Shown here: positions 54,042 through 61,261 of the stretch, one piece after another | Layout: the number at the start of each line of letters is the position of its first letter | How positions within the stretch are numbered: the first letter of the stretch is position 1 | Assembly: GCF_005860765.1 (NCBI RefSeq) | Contig: NZ_VCEI01000029.1 | Coordinates: 1-64,000, forward strand | Origin: Dyadobacter sediminis | Lineage (GTDB): Bacteria > Bacteroidota > Bacteroidia > Cytophagales > Spirosomataceae | Direction: 5' to 3' | DNA: 64,000 bases | Made by a program: the position numbers and the translations under genes | Notes under the pieces: model-generated | Told to the model about the DNA's origin: nothing | What the model saw: the letters and a program-made list of their open reading frames with translations, nothing else | Databases searched by the model: none

Positions 54042-54105
54042 CATTACAATCCACTTAATATCAGTATTTTATCTGCATATTACAACTAATCCACACTGTG
54101 GATAA
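54006..54105. promoter_or_regulatory. DnaA-box cluster (possible DnaA-bound site or minor origin)
   Basis: Three perfect DnaA boxes (54006-54014 plus strand, 54022-54030 and 54097-54105 minus strand) and one with a single mismatch (54087-54095, TAATCCACA) lie within 100 bases. The gap between the palindrome and the third box (54042-54086) is very AT-rich. The flanking genes are not dnaA or other replication genes. Genes on both sides run mainly rightward, which argues against the main chromosome origin. A DnaA-titration or regulatory site is also possible. Confidence 0.6.
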
Positions 54106-54203
54106 CTCCATTTCCGACTGCTCCTGTTGTTATTTACAGCCTTTATAAAGGCACTATTTCCGTTTCGCTTCCGTTTTATCAACAGTATAAAACAACGAGT
54201 GCC

Positions 54204-54512
54204 ATGAGAAAAAACAGAATCATACTGTCCGTTATCATGACAGTTATTGCAGCAATCAGCATTTCATCCTGTACATACAGATCGTACAATCCGGGATATG
54301 ATTACGGGTATCGCTACGGGTATGGTTACCGATATCCGGCTCCTCCGCCACCGCCGCGAAGAGTGATCGTAAAACATTCGCCGCCGCCAAGGGTTGTTCA
54401 TGCGGAACGTCACAGATCCAGCCGTCAGTATGACAGGAATTACAGACGTCAGTATAACCGTGGAAACCAGTATGGACGCAATTCTGCCCGTACCCACGGC
54501 CCGAGAAGATAA
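54204..54512 (+). CDS. Tyr/Arg/Pro-rich lipoprotein
   Basis: This 102-residue protein has a lipobox signal (ISISSC, Cys23). The mature part is low-complexity: Tyr-Gly repeats (YDYGYRYGYGYRYP), a Pro run followed by RRVIVKHSPPPR, and an Arg/Tyr/Asn/Gln tail. It carries a strong positive charge, as in small envelope proteins that bind peptidoglycan or nucleic acid, but I know of no function. It follows the DnaA-box region and has its own terminator. Confidence 0.75.
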   Translation: MRKNRIILSVIMTVIAAISISSCTYRSYNPGYDYGYRYGYGYRYPAPPPPPRRVIVKHSPPPRVVHAERHRSSRQYDRNYRRQYNRGNQYGRNSARTHGPRR

Positions 54513-54533
54513 GATTTCAAGTTAAAAAGAAGG

Positions 54534-54576
54534 AAAGCCGCCAGGTTGAAAAGTTCAGCCTGGCGGCTTTTGCTTT
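54534..54576 (+). terminator. Terminator after the Tyr/Arg-rich lipoprotein gene
   Basis: A perfect 12-bp stem (AAAGCCGCCAGG with CCTGGCGGCTTT) is followed by TGCTTTT. Confidence 0.9.
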
Positions 54577-54895
54577 TCTGAATAATTACGGCAACAGCAA
54601 AATCCGCATAAATCATTCAAGTCTTCTTTCAGCAGATTCAGCTGTTTCCTTTTCGGTACAACAATTTCACCTGGCCATAAACAATGCATTGCATAATACC
54701 TTTTACTCATTTATATGACTTTTCAGGAAAACGTATTTCAACATCCTTTTTAATGACAAAAAGATTTTTGAAATAAAGCTGTATTTACAATAAGCTGAAA
54801 TCAAATACTTTAACTCCTATTTATCGCTAGGTGAAATAAAAATTGCTTCAAAATTCTTTTAAATCGTTTGCAGCAAAATCACACCGTTTCTCCTG
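54577..54895. other. AT-rich gene-free region
   Basis: About 320 AT-rich bases with no open frame. A promoter for the small ORF and aminotransferase gene would be expected here; I did not find a full consensus. Confidence 0.5.
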
Positions 54896-55063
54896 ATGAT
54901 AACTGGCCTAAGCCGCAATGATTTCAGTGCGACGTTAGTCCGTATATTAGAGCAACAACAGACTGAAAGCGCTTTGAACGGATTGCTGAACACCGATATG
55001 CCGCTGGTGCTTTCCTACGAATATTATGATCAGACGGAGTACATGGATGAACCGTATTGCTGA
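54896..55063 (+). CDS. Overlooked 55-residue protein upstream of the sugar aminotransferase
   Basis: From an ATG, 55 codons are open and end 17 bases before the aminotransferase ATG. The peptide is acidic and helical at first ([18 protein letters not shown]), with a tail rich in Tyr, Asp and Glu ([14 protein letters not shown]). Codon use is like the neighbours. It probably shares the aminotransferase transcript. I recognise no family. It could be the C-terminal relic of a longer gene, but it has a proper start. Confidence 0.5.
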   Translation: MITGLSRNDFSATLVRILEQQQTESALNGLLNTDMPLVLSYEYYDQTEYMDEPYC

Positions 55064-55080
55064 AAATAGTTTTTGCCGCA

Positions 55081-56178
55081 ATGATACCTTTTCTTGATCT
55101 TGAAAGGGTCAATGCGCCTTATATGCAGCGCATTGAAGAAGCAGCCATTCGGGTATTGCGTTCGGGCCGGTATATTCTGGGAAATGAAGTAGATGAATTT
55201 GAAAAATCCTTTGCAGCATATTGTGAAGCCGGGTACTGTATCGGAACGGCAAACGGGCTGGATGCGCTTACATTGATCCTGAAAGCTTTTGCATTTCCGG
55301 AAAAAAGCGAAGTCATTGTTCCGGCCAATACGTATATCGCTACTGTTCTGCCGCTGAGCTTTCTTGGTCTTACGCCTGTTTTTGTTGAGCCGGAAGAAGT
55401 TACCATGCTTCTGAACCCGGAATTGATCGAAGATAAAATAACACCTTCAACCAAAGCAATCATCACCGCTGATCTTTACGGCCGCAGCTGCGAAATGGCC
55501 CGCATTCTGGAACTTGCAAACGATTATAATTTAAAAGTCATTACGGATGCTGCGCAGGCACACGGAGCTGCTTACTTCGGTAAAAAAACAGGAAGTATGG
55601 CGCATGCAACTGCTTTCAGCTTTTATCCTACAAAAAATCTGGGTGCATTGGGTGACGCCGGCGCCGTCGTTACATCGGATAAAGAACTGGCTCAAAAAAT
55701 CAGGTACCTACGGAATTACGGTTCGGCCTTACGCTATCAGAATGAATATAAAGGCATGAACAGCCGGCTGGATGAAATTCAGGCAGCATTCCTGCATGTT
55801 AAACTTCCTTATCTTGACAAGGAAAATAAACGCAGAAGGCAAATGGCAAGCCGTTATTTAACAGAGATCCAGGTAAAAAACCTTGTTTTGCCGCCCACAG
55901 ACAGAATTCAGGAAGATGCATGGCACTTGTTTGTTGTACGGCATCCGGACCGTACTGCGCTGATTGCTTTTCTGGAAGCAAACGGAATACAAACGGATGT
56001 CCATTATCCATTGCCCGTTCATAAACAGGAAGCATACAAGGAATACAAAAGCCTGAAATTGCCCGTAACCGAAAAAATGCATCAGGAAGTGCTCAGCCTG
56101 CCGTTAAATCCGGTTCTGACCGAAGAAGAATTAACATATATCATACAAACGGTTAACCGGTTTGATGCCCAAACATGA
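55081..56178 (+). CDS. DegT/DnrJ/EryC1/StrS aminotransferase (sugar 3-amino type)
   Basis: This 365-residue PLP enzyme begins [16 protein letters not shown], typical of FdtB/QdtB-like transaminases that put an amino group on a dTDP-3-keto-6-deoxyhexose. Lys185 in [16 protein letters not shown] is the PLP lysine, and [31 protein letters not shown] matches the family. It suggests an amino sugar in a surface glycan, but no ketoisomerase or other sugar gene is next to it. I start at the ATG at 55081; a TTG 24 bases earlier overlaps the preceding ORF. Confidence 0.88.
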   Translation: MIPFLDLERVNAPYMQRIEEAAIRVLRSGRYILGNEVDEFEKSFAAYCEAGYCIGTANGLDALTLILKAFAFPEKSEVIVPANTYIATVLPLSFLGLTPVFVEPEEVTMLLNPELIEDKITPSTKAIITADLYGRSCEMARILELANDYNLKVITDAAQAHGAAYFGKKTGSMAHATAFSFYPTKNLGALGDAGAVVTSDKELAQKIRYLRNYGSALRYQNEYKGMNSRLDEIQAAFLHVKLPYLDKENKRRRQMASRYLTEIQVKNLVLPPTDRIQEDAWHLFVVRHPDRTALIAFLEANGIQTDVHYPLPVHKQEAYKEYKSLKLPVTEKMHQEVLSLPLNPVLTEEELTYIIQTVNRFDAQT

Positions 56179-56372
56179 AGCTATTTGCTGTTATCCCGGT
56201 TTATGCCTGTTGCCGCAACATTCGGGATCATTATGGTAACTGACAAAAAAGCTTCAATACTTCATTTATCTGCTAATAAATAAAACGAATTCCTGAAAAA
56301 ACGCACAGGCTTGCTTTCAGGGATTCAATTCTGAAAGATTCGTGTTTCATCTGCTATACAAAATAGAGAAAC

Positions 56373-57167
56373 ATGGATTTACAACTTCAAGGCAAAACTG
56401 CTTTCATCAGCGGATCGACTCAGGGAATCGGATTTGCAATTGCATCTGGTTTACTGAAAGAAGGCGCATCGGTAATCATCAACGGAAGAACAGAACAAAA
56501 GGTAAACGAAGCTGTTGATAAGCTGAAAAGTTTGTTTCCGCAAGCAGCGGTTTCGGGCAAAGCTGCTGATTTTTCCAAATCGGAAGAAGTGGCCGCATTG
56601 CTTGAAAGCCTTCCGGACATTGACATTCTGATCAATAATGCCGGCATATTTGAGCCAAAGCCGTTTACCGAAATTCCGGATGAAGACTGGTTCCGGTTTT
56701 TTGAAGTAAATGTCATGAGCGGCGTTCGTCTGGCAAGGCACTTTTTACCAAAGATGCTTTCCAGAAACTGGGGCCGCATTTTATTTATTTCGAGTGAATC
56801 GGCTGTTAATATCCCGGAAGAAATGATTCATTACGGTACTACCAAAACGGCGCAGCTTGCAATCAGCAGAGGTTTGGCCGAACTTACAAAAGGCACGGAC
56901 GTTACGGTCAATTCTATTTTACCCGGACCTACCAAATCCGAAGGCGTTGCAGAATTTGTAAAACAGCTGGCCAATGCAGCCAACGTGACAGCAGAAGAAG
57001 CCGAAAAGGATTTCTTTAAAAATGCGCGGCCTTCTTCCTTGCTGCAGCGCTTCACTTCGGTGGAGGAAATTGCTAACCTGGTTACTTACATTTCAAGTCC
57101 TTTGTCGTCAGGAACGAACGGTTCTGCGCTGAAAGTGGACGGCGGCGTGGCCAAGTTCATCCTTTAA
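56373..57167 (+). CDS. Classical SDR-family oxidoreductase
   Basis: This 264-residue protein has the cofactor motif GSTQGIG near residue 14, the NNAG motif in LINNAGIFEPKP, the catalytic Ser in LFISSESAV, and a complete YxxxK with Tyr154 and Lys158. It ends with the GSALKVDGGVA signature. It is NAD(P)-dependent with unknown substrate. Unlike the SDR at 2639, its active site is intact. It stands between the aminotransferase and KefF-like genes on the same strand with gaps of 194 and 76 bases. Confidence 0.9.
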   Translation: MDLQLQGKTAFISGSTQGIGFAIASGLLKEGASVIINGRTEQKVNEAVDKLKSLFPQAAVSGKAADFSKSEEVAALLESLPDIDILINNAGIFEPKPFTEIPDEDWFRFFEVNVMSGVRLARHFLPKMLSRNWGRILFISSESAVNIPEEMIHYGTTKTAQLAISRGLAELTKGTDVTVNSILPGPTKSEGVAEFVKQLANAANVTAEEAEKDFFKNARPSSLLQRFTSVEEIANLVTYISSPLSSGTNGSALKVDGGVAKFIL

Positions 57168-57243
57168 CCATTTCTTCGGGTTCTGCCGGCATTTTGTTAT
57201 ATTTACATTAACACATTGAATTCCGGAATACAATTTATTTCAT

Positions 57244-57846
57244 ATGCCCAGAATATTGATCCAGTTCGCACATCCGACTTTGAGCAAGTCCAATGTTCAG
57301 AAAATATTGGAAAAGTATTGCAGGAATGTAAAAGGTGTCACGTTCAACGATTTGTATGAATACTATCCGGATTTGTACATTGATGTAAAAAGGGAACAGA
57401 AGCTGTTACTGGAGCACGATATTATCATTTTCCAGCACCCGTTTTACTGGTACAGCAGCCCGCCGATCCTCAAACAATGGCAGGATCTGGTTCTGGAATA
57501 TAACTGGGCATATGGCCCCGAAGGCAACAAGCTGGCCGGCAAAAAAATATTCAATGCGGTATCCTGCGGCGGTGGAAGGGAAGCGTATAAGGAAACAGGT
57601 TACAACCGGTTTAGCATCAGCCAGTTTTTGCTTCCGTTTAACCAGACAGCCCATTTGTGCAAAATGGAATATCTTCCTCCGTTTGTCGTTCATGAAACTT
57701 ACACAATGACGCCCGAAGCGCTGGATTTGCACGGCAGGCAATATGCACACGTGCTGAATGCGCTTGCAAGAAACGAAATCAGCCCGGAACATTACAGAAA
57801 CATTGAATACCTTAATGAACTGGCCGCTATCCATGCCGAGTCCTGA
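57244..57846 (+). CDS. KefF-like NAD(P)H quinone oxidoreductase
   Basis: This 200-residue flavodoxin-fold protein has the FMN loop AHPTLSKSNVQKIL, the family segment FQHPFYWYSSPPILKQWQD and WAYGPEGNKLAGKK, with GGGREAY near residue 115. It matches the NQO1/MdaB/KefF group. KefF activates the KefC potassium channel; here a KefC-like gene starts 58 bases downstream, so that role is likely. Confidence 0.85.
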   Translation: MPRILIQFAHPTLSKSNVQKILEKYCRNVKGVTFNDLYEYYPDLYIDVKREQKLLLEHDIIIFQHPFYWYSSPPILKQWQDLVLEYNWAYGPEGNKLAGKKIFNAVSCGGGREAYKETGYNRFSISQFLLPFNQTAHLCKMEYLPPFVVHETYTMTPEALDLHGRQYAHVLNALARNEISPEHYRNIEYLNELAAIHAES

Positions 57847-57904
57847 AAAAAACACACTCCGGACTTTTCAACTTGATTCTACTTCCTAATTTCTGTACGA
57901 TCCA

Positions 57905-59800
57905 ATGCAGCAGACTGTCTTTTTTCAGGCGATGATTTATCTGGCTTCGGCCGTTATGATGGTTCCGGTTGCCAAGCGTTTTGGCCTGGGTTCCGTACTC
58001 GGTTATCTGGTTGCAGGAATTGCCATCGGTCCGGCGGGTTTGAAGTTTATCGGCCTGGAAGGCCAGGATATTATGCATTTTGCCGAGTTCGGCGTGGTTA
58101 TGATGCTCTTTGTGATCGGACTGGAACTGGAACCTTCACGATTGTGGAGAATGCGCAAGGATATTGCCGGACTGGGCGGTCTGCAGGTCGGGGTAACAAG
58201 TCTGGTTATTGCCGGAGGAGCCATGCTTTTTGATGTTAGCTGGAAAGAATCAATTGCCCTTGGCATGATCGTCGCCATGTCGTCTACTGCGATTGTCATG
58301 CAGACACTGGATGAAAAAGGCTGGCTGAAAACCGTTGCCGGACAAAGTTCTTTTGCCGTTCTGCTGTTTCAGGACATGGCTATTATTCCCATGCTGACGC
58401 TTTTTCCGCTGCTTGCAGAACACGAAACGAGTGATGCGGCGCATGGCGCCGAAAGCAGTTCACTTATAAGTGCTTTTCCGGCATGGCAGCAGGCATTGAT
58501 TGTACTTACCGCCGTGATCACGATTATTATTGTCGGCAAATATCTGCTGCGTCCCGTATTCCGACTCATGGCAAAAACCGGAATGCGTGAAATGTTCACA
58601 GCCACCGCATTGCTGCTTGTCGTGGGTATTGCTGTCCTGATGACTTCCATCGGCCTGAGCCCGGCTCTCGGCGCGTTTATCGCCGGCGTTGTACTGGCAA
58701 ATAGTGAATACCGCCACGAACTGGAAAGTTCCATTGATCCTTTTAAAGGACTTTTGCTTGGCCTGTTCTTTATCTCCGTGGGTTCTTCCATTGATTTCCA
58801 ACTCATTTTGCTCAAACCTCTGCTCATATTCGGACTTGTAGCGGCATTGATGATTTCCAAAACGGTTATTCTGCTGGTACTGGGCAGAATCTTCAAAGTA
58901 AGAATGGCGCAGAACCTTATTTTCAGTTTCGGGCTGAGCCAGATCGGTGAATTTGCTTTTGTATTACTGAGCTTTTCTGTTCAGCAAGGCGTTTTCACAC
59001 GCGAAATGTCGGACATTATGATGGCCGTTGTTGCGATCAGCATGGCCTTAACGCCTTTGGTTGTCGTGCTGAATGAAAAACTGATCCTGCCTCGTTTTTG
59101 TGCCGTACAGGCCGGACTGGAAGTTCAGAAACCAAGCGATGTGGAAGAGCAGGAAAATCCGGTCATTATCGCCGGCTACGGACATTTCGGGAATACGATC
59201 GGACGCTTTTTGCGTGCCAACAATGTGGAAGCTACGGTTCTGGACAACGACAGCGACAATGTGGATTTCCTGCGTCGAATGGGGTTGAAAGTTTACTACG
59301 GCGATGCGACCCGCTATGAACTGCTGGATATTGCCGGCGCAAACAAAGCGCAGATGATTATTATCGCCATCAGTGATGAAGAAAAAAGGCTTGAACTGAT
59401 CGAAACAGTCAAGAAGCATTTCCCTAACCTGCATATTCTGGTCAGGTCTACAAACCGCAATGATGCCTATGATCTGATGAACGCCGGAATGATGCACATT
59501 TACCGTGAAACTTTTGATACCAGCCTTCGGCTCGGCGTGGATGCGCTGAAATTGCTCGGCCATCGCGCACACGAAGCGACCCGATCAGCAAAAATGTTTT
59601 TTGTACACGATGAAAAAACGTTGAAGCATTTATCCAAAATAAGGAATGACGACGAGTATGTTACTGCTGTACGGCAGCATATAGAAGAGCTAGAACTGCT
59701 TATGCAGGCGGATCGCGAAGCCATTAACCTGCCTGCGCTGGCCGGCTGGGACCGCAAGGATGAAGGTCTGGAAAGAAAACCGGCAAGATCAGTTGAATGA
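57905..59800 (+). CDS. KefB/KefC-like CPA2 antiporter with TrkA-N domain
   Basis: This 631-residue protein has a 12-13 helix antiporter domain (about residues 1-390). It includes FGLGSVLGYLVAGIAIGPAGL, the ion-binding FQDMA helix and SPALGAFIAGVVLA. A cytoplasmic NAD-binding TrkA-N/RCK domain follows, starting IIAGYGHFGNTIGRFL. In enterics, KefC exports potassium when glutathione adducts bind the RCK domain; in this phylum a bacillithiol or NAD signal is possible. Its stop overlaps the convergent symporter gene by 12 bases. Confidence 0.9.
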   Translation: MQQTVFFQAMIYLASAVMMVPVAKRFGLGSVLGYLVAGIAIGPAGLKFIGLEGQDIMHFAEFGVVMMLFVIGLELEPSRLWRMRKDIAGLGGLQVGVTSLVIAGGAMLFDVSWKESIALGMIVAMSSTAIVMQTLDEKGWLKTVAGQSSFAVLLFQDMAIIPMLTLFPLLAEHETSDAAHGAESSSLISAFPAWQQALIVLTAVITIIIVGKYLLRPVFRLMAKTGMREMFTATALLLVVGIAVLMTSIGLSPALGAFIAGVVLANSEYRHELESSIDPFKGLLLGLFFISVGSSIDFQLILLKPLLIFGLVAALMISKTVILLVLGRIFKVRMAQNLIFSFGLSQIGEFAFVLLSFSVQQGVFTREMSDIMMAVVAISMALTPLVVVLNEKLILPRFCAVQAGLEVQKPSDVEEQENPVIIAGYGHFGNTIGRFLRANNVEATVLDNDSDNVDFLRRMGLKVYYGDATRYELLDIAGANKAQMIIIAISDEEKRLELIETVKKHFPNLHILVRSTNRNDAYDLMNAGMMHIYRETFDTSLRLGVDALKLLGHRAHEATRSAKMFFVHDEKTLKHLSKIRNDDEYVTAVRQHIEELELLMQADREAINLPALAGWDRKDEGLERKPARSVE

Positions 59801-61162
59801 TCTTTTTCTGATTACAATTCCGGCAGCCATTCCTGCTATGCTGGCGAGCAGACCGTAAATTAAAGGAGGATAATCTGTTTTCAGGTACGCACTTGCAAGC
59901 CATACAACCAGCCCGGCGATCATGGATATGACACATCCCGCTTCATTGGAGTTTTTCCAGTAAATGCCTGCCGCCAGCGGAACAAAAAGCGATACAAGAC
60001 TGAAAGCGGAAGATTCGGCCACCAGATCAAAAATGCTTTCGCGGGTAACTGCCAGCAGTATGCAGACTGCCGTAATGACCACAATTCCGATCCGGATAAT
60101 TTTGAGCAACTCCTTGTCTGTCAGTTCAGGTTTGAAAAACTTGAAAACGTTTTCTCCCAAAACGGCCGCAGGCGCCATGATGGCACTGCTCGTTGTACTC
60201 AGAATAGCCGAAACAAGCGCCCCGAAAAAGATAATCTGAAGCGGCAGCCCCATATGCTGCAAAATCATATTCGGAATGATCATTTGTCCGTCGCCGCGGG
60301 AAGCAGGATAAAGGTAATGCCCGCAAAGTGCGATGAACAGCGGCAGCAAGGCAATGGTAAGGTACATCAATGAAGATAACAAAGTTGCTTTCACAGAAAC
60401 GGACGCGGATTTGGCGGACATTACTCTCTGAAAAACATCCTGCTGCGGAATGGAACCCAGGCCGATTGTAATCCATGCAGCAAAATATTCGACGGATGCC
60501 TTAAAAGTGAATTCAGGATAAAAACGGAAAAAACCTTTCGGAGCAGCGTTGATCAACGGCTGAAAACCGCCTACTTTCTCATACAAAACGGAGGAAACGA
60601 TGATCAGACCTGCAATAATCATGATGGTCTGGAGAAAATCGGTAACCGAAATGGACCACATGCCGCCCCAGATCGTGTAAACAATGACAATCGCCGAACT
60701 GAACAAAATACATCCGGGAAGCGGCCAGCCGAGCACGATTTTGAGTACAATTCCCATTGCAAGCAATTGCGCTGCAATCCAGCTGAAATAGGACGGAATG
60801 ATCAGAATGGCAGAAAGAAGTTCTGCGTAACGGCCGTACCTGATCCTGAAAAAATCGCAGAATGTAATGATGTTCATGCTGTAAAACCGGCGCGCAAAAA
60901 AAATCCCGACGAGGAATAAACAAAGCGCGGCGCCAAACGGATCTTCAATAATTCCCAAAACGCCGTTCTCCAGAAACTCCGTCGGAGCGCCCATAATGGT
61001 TTCCGAACCAAACCATGTGGCAAATGTAGCCGAAGCAGCCAGTATCAAAGGAAGTCTTCTGCCGGCAAGGACAAAATCGTTGGTCGTCTGAATCTTTCGG
61101 GAAGCCCAAAGCCCGATAGCAAGGTTAAGCACCAAATACCCGAGAATCGCAAATGCCAGCAT
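59789..61162 (-). CDS. Sodium:solute symporter (SSS family)
   Basis: This 457-residue protein has 12 or 13 helices and the SSS pattern. It has an N-terminal DFVLAGRRLPLILAASATFATWFG (unwound helix 1 with sodium site), GGMWSISVTDFLQ in helix 5, and GALVSAILSTTSSAIMAPAAV in helix 8 with the Ser-Thr pair that binds sodium. Relatives carry proline, sugars or carboxylates; the substrate is unknown. It is leftward, and its 3' end overlaps the KefC-like gene. Confidence 0.88.
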   Translation of the reverse strand: MLAFAILGYLVLNLAIGLWASRKIQTTNDFVLAGRRLPLILAASATFATWFGSETIMGAPTEFLENGVLGIIEDPFGAALCLFLVGIFFARRFYSMNIITFCDFFRIRYGRYAELLSAILIIPSYFSWIAAQLLAMGIVLKIVLGWPLPGCILFSSAIVIVYTIWGGMWSISVTDFLQTIMIIAGLIIVSSVLYEKVGGFQPLINAAPKGFFRFYPEFTFKASVEYFAAWITIGLGSIPQQDVFQRVMSAKSASVSVKATLLSSLMYLTIALLPLFIALCGHYLYPASRGDGQMIIPNMILQHMGLPLQIIFFGALVSAILSTTSSAIMAPAAVLGENVFKFFKPELTDKELLKIIRIGIVVITAVCILLAVTRESIFDLVAESSAFSLVSLFVPLAAGIYWKNSNEAGCVISMIAGLVVWLASAYLKTDYPPLIYGLLASIAGMAAGIVIRKRSFN

Positions 61163-61261
61163 TGATATAGAACAGGAGGTTTGTATGATTTTACAAACAA
61201 AAGGCCGGCGAATTTATATTACAAGCATTTTAAAATAAAAAGGCATAAAAGTCCTTTGAAC

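Noticed and set aside
53995-54105. Calling the DnaA-box cluster the chromosomal oriC
   Set aside because: No dnaA or other origin-linked gene is next to it and gene direction does not switch here; reported as a DnaA-box cluster instead.
55057-55080. Starting the aminotransferase at the upstream TTG
   Set aside because: The added residues overlap the preceding small ORF and do not match the family; MIPFLDL is the usual start.
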